NCBI RefSeq assembly: GCF_030929605.1
Contig: NZ_JAVFVS010000004.1
Coordinates: 372,001-436,000 of the forward strand
Reading direction: 5' to 3'
Source of the DNA: Flavobacterium sp. LHD-80
GTDB taxonomy: Bacteria > Bacteroidota > Bacteroidia > Flavobacteriales > Flavobacteriaceae
DNA length: 64,000 nt
Of the stretch, positions 1 through 8,892 are shown one piece after another (the first letter of the stretch is position 1; each line of letters starts with the position of its first letter). The position numbers and the translations under genes are program-made. The notes under the pieces were generated by a model, which saw only the letters and a list, made by a program, of their open reading frames with translations, searched no databases and had not been told where the DNA came from.

Positions 1-717
1 GAAGAACGCTATATATTATTTGATCAATATCTGGAAGGCGAACTGACTGCTGAACAAAAAAATGACTTTGAAAAGCAATTGAAAGATGATGTTCAATTTG
101 CTTCAGAATTTGAAACTTTTAAATCAGTGCAACTTCAATTGCAAAATAAATTTGGATTTGAAGAAGAAAGAGAAGCATTCAAAGAAAATCTAAATCAAAT
201 CTCCGAAGAATATTTCAACAAAAAGCCAAAAGTTATTGGCCTTAAACCTTGGTATCTTGCCGTTGCAGCCTCGGTTGCCGTAATGTTTGGATTATTCTTT
301 TTTAATTACAATCAGAATCCAGTTTTCGCCGATTATAATCATCCTGAACAAGCTTCATTTGCTGAAAGAGGAAGCGAAGACGGTCCTTTAAAAAATGCTG
401 AGAAAGAGTTTAATGCCAAAAGATATTCATTGGCAATTCCGTTTTTTGAAGAAGTTTTGGCAAAAGGAAAAACACCAGAAATTCAATATTATTATGGAGT
501 TTCTCTTTTAGAAGAAAGCCATTATTTAAAAGCCGAAGCTGTTTTTAATGAAGTGAAAGCAGGCAATTCGGTTTATAAAGAAAAAGCGATTTGGTATCTC
601 GCGTTATCAAAATTGAAACAAAGAGATTACGAATCATGTAAAGAAATATTGCAGACAATTTCGCAGGATTATGAAGATTATGATGAAGTGCAACTGCTTC
701 TGGATGAATTGGATTAA
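1..717 (+). CDS. Anti-sigma-factor-like TPR membrane protein (5' end outside window)
   Basis: The reading frame is open from the first base of the window, so the true start lies upstream; the TTG at 79 is an internal Leu codon. The visible part has an acidic cytoplasmic N-terminal stretch, one transmembrane helix (about residues 80-100 of the visible protein, around PWYLAVAASVAVMFG) and a C-terminal region with TPR-like repeats. This layout is common in Bacteroidota next to ECF sigma factors, where the N-terminal part acts as a putative anti-sigma or adaptor domain. The partner gene would be upstream and is not visible, so the role is inferred. No catalytic motif is seen. Confidence 0.6.
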   Translation, partial: EERYILFDQYLEGELTAEQKNDFEKQLKDDVQFASEFETFKSVQLQLQNKFGFEEEREAFKENLNQISEEYFNKKPKVIGLKPWYLAVAASVAVMFGLFFFNYNQNPVFADYNHPEQASFAERGSEDGPLKNAEKEFNAKRYSLAIPFFEEVLAKGKTPEIQYYYGVSLLEESHYLKAEAVFNEVKAGNSVYKEKAIWYLALSKLKQRDYESCKEILQTISQDYEDYDEVQLLLDELD

Positions 718-760
718 TTTCAATTATTAAGAAAATTTTTATCCATTTACGTAAAACCGT

Positions 761-803
761 AACCGAGTTTAGAATTTTAGTTCTAAATTCGGTTTTCTTT
801 TTT
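761..803 (+). terminator. Rho-independent terminator after the TPR protein
   Basis: Arms 761-774 and 781-794 pair over 14 positions with one mismatch and a 6-base loop. They are followed by TTTTCTTTTTT. The hairpin separates the TPR gene from the S41 peptidase. Confidence 0.8.
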
Positions 804-847
804 AAAGAAATAGCCCCAAAAACTATTTATTTTAACCTAAACCAAAA

Positions 848-2494
848 ATGAAAAAAATTACTTTAGTAGTACTTCTTATTTTTTCTCAAACCATTTTTAG
901 CTCCACAAAAATCACAGAAACCGAAAAACTTGCAGCAACCTGCAAAGTTTGGGGATTTTTGAAATATTATCATCCAGTTGTTGCAGGCGGTAAAACAAAT
1001 TGGGACGAACAGCTTTTAGAAAAACTTCCTAAAATAGAAAAGGCACAAACCAAAGAAGAGTTCTCATTGATTCTTGAGAACTGGATTGATGACCTTGGTC
1101 CTGTAAAAGAAATTGCGCCAATTCCCGAACCAAAAGACAAGAAGTTTTTTGATAAAAACTTCGATTTGTCTTGGATCAATAATGATAAAGTGTTTTCAAA
1201 AAAACTTTCGAAGAAATTAAAGTTCATTGAAGAAAACAGGTTTCAAACAACTGAAGAAATTGGCCCGGGATATAATCCTCTAAAAAATGGAGATTATTTT
1301 AATCTTAAGTTTGACAATAAAGACTCAAGAATATTATGGCTGTTTATGTATTGGAATTTGATCGAATATCGTTTTCCATATAAATATGTAATGGATCAGA
1401 AATGGAATGTTACTTTAGATAAAACGCTTCCTCTCGTTCTTGATGTAAAAAACGAAGGTGAGTTTTACGAAGTTGTAAGGAAAATGTCATCAAAGTTGGA
1501 TGATAGTCACGTTGAATTTTTTATTTATAATAATAAAAAATATGAAGGAGACGGAAAGTTTTTTCCGGCAAGATGCAAAATAATTGAGGACAAAATAGTT
1601 GTTACTGAAATCTTAGCGGACAGTCTTGCACAAGCAGATGATATAAAAGTGGGAGATGTAATAACCAAAATAAATGATAAAACAGTAAAAGAGTTAATTA
1701 CAGAATACAGGGATTTGTTTTGTGCGTCTAATGAGTCTTTTTATTTAAAGAAGGTACTTAGGGAAATTTTGGTTTCTACTTCAGACAATGTAAATGTTGA
1801 GTTTTTAAAAGAGGGGAAGTACACAACAAAAGCGATGGTTTGGCATGATTTTCATGATTCACATCGCAATGAATTTAAAAAAGGAGCAAAGAAAAAGAAA
1901 GAAAAATTTAAGCTTTTAGACAACAATATCGGATATGTCGATATGGAAATACTAAAATCCGCAAATGTTCCTAGTATGATTGAAGCATTAAAATCTACTA
2001 AAGCGATTGTTTTTGATTTAAGAAATTACCCTAAGGGAACGTATGCAGAAATAGCCAAATTTTTAAATGCGGAACAAAAAACTTTTGCAATTTATACGTA
2101 TCCTGATTTTAGTTATCCAGGAAGATTTTATTGGACAAAAGGATCAGTGTGCGGTTCTGAAAATAAGGAAAATTACAAAGGGAAAGTTATTGTTTTGCTA
2201 AATGAAGATTCCTTAAGTCAGTCAGAGTGGACTGCAATGTGTTTCCAAACGGCAGGTAATACAACAATTATTGGCAGTCAAACTGCTGGTGCAGATGGAA
2301 ATGTAACAGAATTAGATTTTAAAGCATTTCATACAAGATATTCAGGAATTGGAGTTTATTATCCAGATGGAAGAGAAACACAAAGAATTGGAATCGTACC
2401 AGATATTGAGGTGAAACCAACAATAAAAGGAATTCAAGAAGGAAAAGATGAGGTTTTAGACCGCGCTTTGGTTTTTATTGAAACAGGAAAGTAA
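848..2494 (+). CDS. S41 family peptidase, secreted (paralog of 27136-28788)
   Basis: A 548-residue protein with an N-terminal signal peptide (MKKITLVVLLIFSQTIFSS). A helical N-terminal domain is followed by a PDZ-like segment (about residues 230-320) and the C-terminal S41 core. The putative nucleophile is Ser457 in SQSE. The position of the general-base Lys of C-terminal processing proteases is occupied by Ala/Asp in GSQTAGADGN, so it belongs to a Lys-less S41 subfamily with an altered catalytic group. It is closely similar along its whole length to the gene at 27136-28788, including the motif LAATCKVWGFLKYYHP. Both genes carry TTAACCTAAACCA just upstream (here 831-843). Substrate unknown. 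Confidence 0.85.
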   Translation: MKKITLVVLLIFSQTIFSSTKITETEKLAATCKVWGFLKYYHPVVAGGKTNWDEQLLEKLPKIEKAQTKEEFSLILENWIDDLGPVKEIAPIPEPKDKKFFDKNFDLSWINNDKVFSKKLSKKLKFIEENRFQTTEEIGPGYNPLKNGDYFNLKFDNKDSRILWLFMYWNLIEYRFPYKYVMDQKWNVTLDKTLPLVLDVKNEGEFYEVVRKMSSKLDDSHVEFFIYNNKKYEGDGKFFPARCKIIEDKIVVTEILADSLAQADDIKVGDVITKINDKTVKELITEYRDLFCASNESFYLKKVLREILVSTSDNVNVEFLKEGKYTTKAMVWHDFHDSHRNEFKKGAKKKKEKFKLLDNNIGYVDMEILKSANVPSMIEALKSTKAIVFDLRNYPKGTYAEIAKFLNAEQKTFAIYTYPDFSYPGRFYWTKGSVCGSENKENYKGKVIVLLNEDSLSQSEWTAMCFQTAGNTTIIGSQTAGADGNVTELDFKAFHTRYSGIGVYYPDGRETQRIGIVPDIEVKPTIKGIQEGKDEVLDRALVFIETGK

Positions 2495-2504
2495 AAATTA
2501 TTTT

Positions 2505-2602
2505 TCGTCCTGAAGAACGAGGGATCGCACTAGGTGATCGTAAGAAAAAATGGGGGTTTTCTCTGCGAAGCTTCTTGTGAGGTCCTTCGTTCATCAGGAT
2601 GA
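2505..2602. repeat. Imperfect intergenic palindrome, Flavobacterium hairpin family
   Basis: The arms TCGTCCTGAAGAACGAGGGA (from 2505) and TCCTTCGTTCATCAGGATGA (ending 2602) form an imperfect inverted repeat around a loop of about 55 bases. Its general design matches the elements at 5844-6013 and 44000-44103. It lies directly after the S41 gene stop and may act in transcript termination. Confidence 0.6.
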
Positions 2603-2616
2603 TAAATTAAAAAAAT

Positions 2617-2669
2617 AAAAGGGAAAACCTTTGTCAAAGTTTTAAACTTTGACAAAGGTTTTCCCTTTT
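2617..2669. repeat. 26-bp perfect inverted repeat (terminator-like)
   Basis: Arms 2617-2642 and 2644-2669 are perfect reverse complements with almost no loop, flanked by A and T runs. The core CTTTGTCAAAG/CTTTGACAAAG also occurs in the hairpin at 28799-28830, which follows the paralogous S41 gene. It could terminate transcription in either direction. Confidence 0.75.
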
Positions 2670-2745
2670 TAAGAAAAAAAATCCGTTTTCATCCGTGTTT
2701 TCACGAAGTGAATCCGTGTCATCCGTGTGCCAATTCCCTTCAAAA

Positions 2746-2776
2746 TTGCTATTCTTTTAATATTGTCGTAATTTTG
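2746..2776 (+). promoter_or_regulatory. Bacteroidota promoter for tatD
   Basis: A -33 TTG (2746-2748) is separated by 20 bases from a perfect -7 box TAATTTTG (2769-2776). This spacing is typical of the primary sigma factor of Bacteroidota. Transcription should begin near 2780, which excludes the upstream GTG at 2708 as the start of tatD. Confidence 0.7.
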
Positions 2777-2797
2777 ACATCTTTAAAAATTAGACAA

Positions 2798-3577
2798 TTG
2801 AATGCAGCACCCATAATTACCGATACACACACTCATTTATATTCAGAAGAATTTGATCAAGATCGTGACCAAATGATTCAGCGCGCTATTGATGCCGGAA
2901 TCACGCGATTTTTTATTCCCGCAATCGATGCAGCGGCAACGCAGTCTATGTACGATTTAGAGAAAAATTATCCCGAAAATATCTTTTTAATGATGGGCTT
3001 GCATCCAACTTATGTAAAAGATAATTATCTGGAAGAATTGGCGCATGTAGAAACCGAATTATCAAAACGAAAATTCTATGCAGTTGGAGAAATCGGGATT
3101 GATTTATATTGGGATAAAACCCATTTAAAAGAACAACAAATTGCTTTTAAAAGACAAATTCAACTGGCAAAACAATACAAACTTCCTATTGTAATTCACT
3201 GCCGAGAAGCCTTCGACGAAATCTTTGAAGTTTTGGAAGAAGAAAAATCTGAAGATTTATTTGGGATTTTCCATTGTTTTTCCGGAACTTTAGAACAAGC
3301 AGAGCGTGCGATTTCTTACAAAATGAAGCTTGGAATAGGTGGAGTTGTCACTTTTAAGAACGGAAAAATAGATCAGTTTTTAAACCAAATCGATTTAAAA
3401 CATATTGTATTAGAGACCGATTCGCCTTATTTAGCGCCAATTCCGTATAGAGGAAAACGAAATGAAAGCAGTTATTTGATTAATGTTATTGCTAAATTAA
3501 GCGACATTTACGGAGTTTCTGAAGAAGAAATTGCAGCAATTACAACACAAAATTCAAAGGACGTTTTTGGGATTTAA
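2798..3577 (+). CDS. tatD: TatD family metal-dependent hydrolase (putative DNase)
   Basis: A TIM-barrel amidohydrolase-type protein of about 259 residues. Family motifs are visible: the metal-binding TDTHTHLY at the N-terminus, GEIGIDLYWD, VIHCREA, FHCFSG and the C-terminal ETDSPYLAP. TatD proteins are cytoplasmic metal-dependent 3'-5' exonucleases or hydrolases. The frame is open from a GTG at 2708, but a good promoter lies at 2746-2776, so I place the start at the TTG at 2798, which puts the catalytic THTH motif about 10 residues in, as in relatives. It is followed after 63 bases by an acyltransferase on the same strand. Confidence 0.85.
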   Translation: MNAAPIITDTHTHLYSEEFDQDRDQMIQRAIDAGITRFFIPAIDAAATQSMYDLEKNYPENIFLMMGLHPTYVKDNYLEELAHVETELSKRKFYAVGEIGIDLYWDKTHLKEQQIAFKRQIQLAKQYKLPIVIHCREAFDEIFEVLEEEKSEDLFGIFHCFSGTLEQAERAISYKMKLGIGGVVTFKNGKIDQFLNQIDLKHIVLETDSPYLAPIPYRGKRNESSYLINVIAKLSDIYGVSEEEIAAITTQNSKDVFGI

Positions 3578-3640
3578 CCCAAGCCTTACAAAAGTTTGAT
3601 TTTTTTTTTGTTCTTTTGCCCACTTAAACCCAAATAAATA

Positions 3641-4777
3641 ATGCAGAGATTTGATGCCATTCGACCGTTTTATGATTCCGAAATAAATGAAGCCCTTCAT
3701 GATGTAGTAAATCATCCTATGATGAAAACCATGATGAACTTTACTTTTCCGGAAGTAGAAGATGAGGTTTGGAAGGATCAATTGAGAAAAACACATTCGA
3801 TTCGTGATTTTCAATGTAATTTTATTTACAATACAATCCAAAAAGTTTTAGAAAAAAGCTCTGAAGGTCTAACGACTTCAGGTTTTGAAAAACTGGAACC
3901 AAATACTTCTTATCTATTTATCTCGAATCACAGAGATATTCTTTTAGACACTACTTTGTTGAATGTTTGCTTATTCGAACATGGTTTGGTAATGACGGCA
4001 TCGGCAATTGGTGATAATTTGGTTAAAAAAGCGTTCTTGGCAACTTTAGCAAAATTGAACAGAAACTTTTTGGTTTTAAGAGGATTAACGCCTCGTGAAA
4101 TGCTTCAAAGTTCTAAGTTGCTTGCTGAATATATGGGGCAATTATTGCTTCGCGAAAATCGTTCGGTTTGGATTGCTCAGAGAGAAGGAAGAACAAAAGA
4201 TGGAAATGACGAAACCAATCCAGGCGTTTTAAAAATGATTGGAATGGGATCAGACGAACCTAATTTGATGGATTATTTCAAAAAATTAAAAATCGTTCCA
4301 GTTTCTATTTCTTATGAATATGATCCGACAGATGTTTTGAAAATGCCACAATTAATGGCAGAAGCAAACAACGAGGTTTATGTTAAAGATAAAAACGAAG
4401 ATTTCATGACCATTTTGAGTGGTATCATGGGAACTAAAAAAAGAATACATATTTCTGTTGGAGATGTTCTTGATACAGAAATTGATCAAATTGTGGCCGA
4501 AAATGACAATGGAAACAAACAAGTTCAGGCTTTGGCACAAACAATTGATGATGTCATTTTGAAAAACTATCAATTATGGCCAACTAACTTTATTGCGTAC
4601 GATATTTTAAACGAAACCGACAGATTTGCCGACAAGTATAAAGAAAGCGAAAAATCACTTTTTGAGCGTCGTTTAGAAATGAGAATTGGCAGTGATAATC
4701 CGGTTACAAGACAAGGATTTTTATCAATGTACGCGAATCCGGTTGTCAATAAATTGAAATACCAAGATGTCATCTAA
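3641..4777 (+). CDS. 1-acyl-sn-glycerol-3-phosphate acyltransferase family protein (PlsC-like)
   Basis: A 378-residue protein with the acyltransferase HX4D motif in SNHRDILLDT (about residues 90-100) and a second block, IAQREGRTKDG, resembling the glycerophosphate-binding motif. Members transfer acyl chains to lysophosphatidate or related acceptors at the cytoplasmic membrane. No clear transmembrane helix is seen, and it is longer than classical PlsC (about 240 residues), so the exact acceptor is uncertain. Its 3' end overlaps the asparaginase start by 11 bases, so the two are probably translationally coupled. Confidence 0.8.
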   Translation: MQRFDAIRPFYDSEINEALHDVVNHPMMKTMMNFTFPEVEDEVWKDQLRKTHSIRDFQCNFIYNTIQKVLEKSSEGLTTSGFEKLEPNTSYLFISNHRDILLDTTLLNVCLFEHGLVMTASAIGDNLVKKAFLATLAKLNRNFLVLRGLTPREMLQSSKLLAEYMGQLLLRENRSVWIAQREGRTKDGNDETNPGVLKMIGMGSDEPNLMDYFKKLKIVPVSISYEYDPTDVLKMPQLMAEANNEVYVKDKNEDFMTILSGIMGTKKRIHISVGDVLDTEIDQIVAENDNGNKQVQALAQTIDDVILKNYQLWPTNFIAYDILNETDRFADKYKESEKSLFERRLEMRIGSDNPVTRQGFLSMYANPVVNKLKYQDVI

Positions 4778-5798
4778 AGCTAAAATACTTTTAATTTATA
4801 CCGGAGGAACCATCGGTATGAGCAAAGATTTTGAAACAGGCGCGCTTAAAGCGTTCAATTTTGGAAAACTACTTCAAAAAATTCCTGAAATCAAACAATT
4901 GGATTGTGAAATCGAAACGGTTTCATTTGAACATCCAATTGACTCTTCAAATATGAATCCTGAAATGTGGACCAAAATTGCCACAATTATTGAGGATAAT
5001 TATGCAAAATATGACGGATTTGTAGTGCTTCACGGCTCAGATACGATGTCATATTCGGCTTCGGCATTGAGTTTTATGCTGGAGAATTTAGCGAAACCAG
5101 TTGTGTTTACAGGATCGCAGTTGCCAATTGGTGATTTGCGTACCGATGCAAAAGAAAACTTGATTACGGCTATTCAAATCGCTTCTCTTCAGGAAAACGG
5201 AAAACCGGTTATCAAAGAAGTTTGCCTCTATTTTGAATACAAATTGTACCGAGGAAACCGAACTTCAAAAGTAAATGCAGAACATTTTAGAGCTTTTACA
5301 GCGCCAAATTATCCTGAATTGGTAGAATCTGGCGTTCATTTAAAATTAAACAAGCATTTATTTCTTCCAATAAAAACAGATGCTAAACTGATTGTCCACA
5401 AAAAATTAGACAATCACGTAGCGATTATAAAAATGTTTCCGGGTATGAGTGAAGCTGTTTTGGCTTCGATTTTAGCAACTCAAGGTTTGCGAGGAATTGT
5501 CCTAGAAACTTATGGTTCTGGAAATGCTCCAACCGAAGATTGGTTTTTGAAATTAATTGAAAAAGCAATCAAGTCCGGAATGCACATTGTTAACGTAACA
5601 CAATGTTCTGGCGGAAGCGTAAACATGGGACAATACGAAACCAGTACAGCATTAAAATCGCTAGGCGTTATTTCAGGAAAAGACATTACTACTGAAGCCG
5701 CAATTACAAAATTGATGTATTTGCTTGGACATAATATTCCACAAAAGGAGTTTAAAGATATTTTTGAAACGGCACTTCGCGGTGAGATTTCACTGTAA
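4767..5798 (+). CDS. ansA: Type I L-asparaginase (cytoplasmic)
   Basis: A 343-residue asparaginase hydrolysing L-asparagine to aspartate and ammonia. Both active-site threonine motifs are visible: YTGGTIGM near the N-terminus and LHGSDTMSYSA at about residue 90, with the Lys-containing DLRTDAKENL and the C-terminal VTQCSGGSVNMG. No signal peptide is present, in line with the constitutive cytoplasmic type I form. The ATG lies inside the end of the acyltransferase gene. Confidence 0.92.
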   Translation: MSSKAKILLIYTGGTIGMSKDFETGALKAFNFGKLLQKIPEIKQLDCEIETVSFEHPIDSSNMNPEMWTKIATIIEDNYAKYDGFVVLHGSDTMSYSASALSFMLENLAKPVVFTGSQLPIGDLRTDAKENLITAIQIASLQENGKPVIKEVCLYFEYKLYRGNRTSKVNAEHFRAFTAPNYPELVESGVHLKLNKHLFLPIKTDAKLIVHKKLDNHVAIIKMFPGMSEAVLASILATQGLRGIVLETYGSGNAPTEDWFLKLIEKAIKSGMHIVNVTQCSGGSVNMGQYETSTALKSLGVISGKDITTEAAITKLMYLLGHNIPQKEFKDIFETALRGEISL

Positions 5799-5843
5799 GA
5801 GTTTCACCATATAAGTGATATAAGTTCATTTAATTAAGCTTTT

Positions 5844-6013
5844 TTGTCATTTCGACCGAAGGGAGAAATCACACTAGAAACTCGACAAAGAATTGTTTTT
5901 AAGCAAAGTTTGTCATTTCGACGAAGGAGAAATCTTCGCAAGTAACTCCGTTCCTAAAGACATCAGTCTTTGTAGAGTTTCTAACGAAGATTTCTCCTTC
6001 GTCGAAATGACAA
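5844..6013. repeat. Long intergenic hairpin with 29-bp perfect arms plus a partial extra copy
   Basis: Arms 5910-5938 and 5985-6013 are perfect reverse complements (29 bp) with a loop of about 46 bases. A related sequence, TTGTCATTTCGACCGAAGGG, begins at 5844 and repeats the arm start. The element sits between the convergent asparaginase and MFS genes, a typical place for a bidirectional terminator or small non-autonomous repeat. Confidence 0.8.
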
Positions 6014-6040
6014 GATTGTGCACAGTTGGAATTTGTAATT

Positions 6041-7282
6041 TTAATTTTTCGAATTTCTATACTGAACCGGACAAGTTTCTAATTCTTCAGAAGTACTGCG
6101 ATTTTTATAATAAACATAAACAATCACCGAAACAATACAAATAATTCCCTGAATCGCAACCGTATTTCTAGTTCCGATAATGTGAGAAACATACCCAATA
6201 AGTAAACTTCCTACAGGAATCATTCCCTGATACGCCATCAAATAATAACTGATGCTTCTGGAACGCATATTTACAGAACTCTGTGTTTGAACATAAATAT
6301 TTATAGCAGAGGTTTGCGCCATCATTCCTACGCCGCTCAGCGCCATGCAAATAAGTGCGATAGTCAAACTATTTGAGTAAGCAAGTATAATAATGCTAAA
6401 ACCTAATAATAAGCTCGCAGCGATCATTATTTTGTTCATGTTGTCAGCTCTTTTTAGATTAGCGAGATAAATTGCCGATACAATAGAACCAATTCCGGCA
6501 GCACTTTCAAACCAGCTAAAAGTCTGTGCGTTGCCGCTAAAAATATCTTTGGCAAAAACCGGCATCAAAGTGTTGAAAGAAATTACAAATAAACTGCTGC
6601 ACATTAGCATTAAAAGCATTTTTGCCATTTCGGTTTCTTTTTTGACATAATCTAAACCTTCAAGAAAATCATCAAGCATTTTAAATTTATCTTCTGCTTT
6701 AATGTGTGGTGTGATTTTCATCATAAAAAGCGAAATCAAAACCGGAATATAGCTTAGGAAATTTCCAATGAAACAAATGTCTTCGCCATAATTGTGCAAA
6801 ATAATTCCGGCAAGCGCTGGACCGGCAATTCGGGCGAAATTATTCAAAGTTGAATTTAGAGCGACGGCGTTTGGCAAATCTTCTTTATCATTAACAATGT
6901 CAATCATCATGGTTTGTCGGCAAGTCATGTCAAATGAATTTATAATTCCTTGAAAAAGACTTAAAGCTAAAATAAAATTGATGTTATAAATTTTTAGATA
7001 CAGCAACAAAGCCAAAAGTCCGGCCTGAAGCATGGCTAAAGATTGCAATAAAATCATGCTTTTGTGACGGTCATATCTTCCAATAATACTTCCGGCCAAA
7101 GGCGCGAGAAACAAAGACGGAATCATGCTTAAAAATGTAGCGAGACCTAATAAAAACACCGAACCTGTAATGCTGTAAACCATCCAGCTTACCGCAGTTT
7201 TCTGCAACCAAGTTCCGATAACAGAAACAGATTGTCCATAAAAAAACAGTTTGAAATTTTTAGATTTTAATGCTTTAAACAT
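6041..7282 (-). CDS. MFS transporter, EntS-like exporter family
   Basis: A 413-residue protein with about 12 hydrophobic helices, starting MFKALKSKNFKLFFYGQSVS and containing the TFLSMIPSLFLAPLAGSIIGRYDR region with the loop 2-3 MFS signature. It resembles EntS/MFS_3-type exporters of siderophores or drugs. It is transcribed divergently from a LysR-type regulator with a 90-base gap, the usual arrangement for a regulator and its target. The substrate cannot be told from sequence. Confidence 0.85.
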   Translation of the reverse strand: MFKALKSKNFKLFFYGQSVSVIGTWLQKTAVSWMVYSITGSVFLLGLATFLSMIPSLFLAPLAGSIIGRYDRHKSMILLQSLAMLQAGLLALLLYLKIYNINFILALSLFQGIINSFDMTCRQTMMIDIVNDKEDLPNAVALNSTLNNFARIAGPALAGIILHNYGEDICFIGNFLSYIPVLISLFMMKITPHIKAEDKFKMLDDFLEGLDYVKKETEMAKMLLMLMCSSLFVISFNTLMPVFAKDIFSGNAQTFSWFESAAGIGSIVSAIYLANLKRADNMNKIMIAASLLLGFSIIILAYSNSLTIALICMALSGVGMMAQTSAINIYVQTQSSVNMRSRSISYYLMAYQGMIPVGSLLIGYVSHIIGTRNTVAIQGIICIVSVIVYVYYKNRSTSEELETCPVQYRNSKN

Positions 7283-7372
7283 GACTTGAAATATTTAATA
7301 CAAAGGTCGGGATTATGATTACATTAGAAAAATTAATAATTTTACTGATAATAAGTAATAAAACTTATCAAT

Positions 7373-8242
7373 ATGGAGATTTATCAACTTGAATATTTTA
7401 TAAAAACGGCTGAGGTATTGCATTTTACTAAAGCAGCCGAATTGTGTTTTGTAACGCAATCAGGGCTTTCGCAACAAATCAAAAAATTGGAAGAAGAACT
7501 TGGTTTGCCTTTGTTTAAGCGAATTGGCAAAAAAGTCCAATTGACAGAAGCAGGTTCGGTTTTTTTAATTCACGCCAAAAAAGTGGTCGAAAATGTCGAG
7601 AATGGTAAACAGGCAATCGAAGATTTAAATGAAATGATTGGTGGTGAATTGCGAATTGGCGTCACTTATATTTTTGGTTTACTGATTCTTCCGGTTGTCA
7701 ACACATTTGCTAAAAAATATCAAAACCTAAAAATTGTTGTTGAATATGGAACAACAGAAGCTTTGGAACAAAAACTTCTAGATAATCAATTAGATGTCGT
7801 TTTGGTTATTTCATCACATGAAATTGAATTGCCCATTAAGAAAATACCTTTGTTTACTTCTCACATGGTTTTGGCGGTTTCGAGAACGCATGCTTTGGCA
7901 GCCTTAGATAAAATAGCTTTTAAAAAAATAGAGGAAATTCCGTTGGTATTGCCTGGAAAAGGATCGAATTCGAGAGAATTTGTCGAAGAGTTATTTCAAA
8001 AATTCAATATGAAACCCAAAATTTCAATAGAACTGCATTCGATACATGCATTATTGCAAATGGTAGAAAACAGTGATTGGGCGACAATTGTTGCAGAAAT
8101 GGCGCTAAAAGGCTGGGATCAGCTTAAATCAATACAAATTACGGGTGTTGCAACTAAAAGAGAAGCTTTTATGTTGACGATAGGCGGTTACCAGAAAAAA
8201 GCGGTAAAATTGTTTATGGAAGAATTTCGAAAAAGCATTTAA
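7373..8242 (+). CDS. LysR-type transcriptional regulator
   Basis: A 289-residue protein with the N-terminal winged helix-turn-helix (MEIYQLEYFIKTAEVLHFTKAAELCFVTQSGLSQQ region, residues 1-60) and a C-terminal periplasmic-binding-like effector domain starting near LRIGVTYIFG. It is divergent from the MFS exporter. The gap holds an imperfect dyad at 7347-7369 (GATAATAAGT and ACTTATC), a possible LysR box overlapping its own leader. Likely role: effector-dependent control of the exporter and autoregulation (inference from gene order). Confidence 0.88.
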   Translation: MEIYQLEYFIKTAEVLHFTKAAELCFVTQSGLSQQIKKLEEELGLPLFKRIGKKVQLTEAGSVFLIHAKKVVENVENGKQAIEDLNEMIGGELRIGVTYIFGLLILPVVNTFAKKYQNLKIVVEYGTTEALEQKLLDNQLDVVLVISSHEIELPIKKIPLFTSHMVLAVSRTHALAALDKIAFKKIEEIPLVLPGKGSNSREFVEELFQKFNMKPKISIELHSIHALLQMVENSDWATIVAEMALKGWDQLKSIQITGVATKREAFMLTIGGYQKKAVKLFMEEFRKSI

Positions 8243-8302
8243 AGTAATATTTGATTTTACTTTTGAAACTCATTTTTTTTTGTGTTCTTTGCAGACCAAC
8301 AA

Positions 8303-8389
8303 AGAAAGGTGTCCGAGTGGTTGAAGGAGCTAGCCTGGAAAGCTAGTATATGGGTAACTGTATCGAGGGTTCGAATCCCTTCCTTTCTG
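8303..8389 (+). tRNA. tRNA-Ser (anticodon GGA)
   Basis: Acceptor arms AGAAAGG (8303-8309) and CCTTTCT (8382-8388) pair fully, with discriminator G at 8389. The anticodon arm CTAGC-CTGGAAA-GCTAG gives anticodon GGA (Ser). A long variable arm and the TTCGAAT T-loop are present, as expected for a class II tRNA. The CCA end is not encoded. Confidence 0.95.
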
Positions 8390-8398
8390 CGAAATAAA

Positions 8399-8436
8399 AT
8401 CCCCAATTTCATGTAATGAAGTTGGGGATTTTTGTT
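8399..8436 (+). terminator. Terminator after tRNA-Ser
   Basis: Arms 8399-8412 and 8416-8429 pair over 14 positions with one wobble, then a T-rich tail follows. Confidence 0.85.
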
Positions 8437-8492
8437 TGAAAAAATAAGTTTGCATTACGGTTTTCCACATTATTATATTAATTAAATTATTA

Positions 8493-8500
8493 TATATTTG
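8493..8500 (+). promoter_or_regulatory. -7 box upstream of speD operon
   Basis: TATATTTG matches TAnnTTTG, 26 bases before the speD ATG. No clear -33 TTG lies at the expected spacing, so the promoter may be weak or activator-dependent. Confidence 0.5.
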
Positions 8501-8526
8501 GCCCAATTGTCAATATATAAATTTAA

Positions 8527-8889
8527 ATGGATTTGCCTCCTTACTCGCCAGGACTTCATAAACTGGTAACATTACATGTCGATGAAATTTCTAAATTAAC
8601 CAACAGTCAGAGCTTTGTTGCTGTAACTGAATCTATTTTAGAAAAGTATGAACTTGAAAAAGTGGGCGTAGTTGTTCATGATTTTGACAACAATAGTTTT
8701 ACCATTTCATTCTGCTTAAAAGAATCTCATATTTGCATACATACTTGGCCAGAATATAATCAGCTTACTTTAGATGTTTATTTGTGCAATTATCTTCAAG
8801 ATAATTCAGAAAAAGTGCGTGCTGTAATGGCAGATTATATTGCTTATTTTGAAGCAGAAATTATTAAAGATTTTGAAATTAACCGTTAA
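8527..8889 (+). CDS. speD: S-adenosylmethionine decarboxylase proenzyme (class 1B)
   Basis: A 120-residue pyruvoyl-enzyme precursor that decarboxylates S-adenosylmethionine to give the aminopropyl donor for polyamine synthesis. The self-cleavage motif is KESHICIHTWPE: Ser67 becomes the pyruvoyl group, His72 is the processing acid/base, and Cys87 (in VYLC) is the proton donor, 20 residues after Ser67 as in Thermotoga SpeD. All key residues are present, so it should self-process. It is the first gene of a seven-gene operon, 3 bases ahead of the DUF4178 gene, and no ornithine or arginine decarboxylase lies nearby. Confidence 0.93.
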   Translation: MDLPPYSPGLHKLVTLHVDEISKLTNSQSFVAVTESILEKYELEKVGVVVHDFDNNSFTISFCLKESHICIHTWPEYNQLTLDVYLCNYLQDNSEKVRAVMADYIAYFEAEIIKDFEINR

Positions 8890-8892
8890 GAT

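Noticed and set aside
2708..2797. Longer TatD start at a GTG
   Set aside because: A complete promoter (2746-2776) lies inside the extension.
5893..6144. Plus-strand frame of 83 codons
   Set aside because: It is mostly the 5910-6013 palindrome and the end of the MFS gene read backwards.
8493..8526. SAM riboswitch ahead of speD
   Set aside because: Only 26 bases lie between the -7 box and the ATG, too short for any SAM riboswitch.
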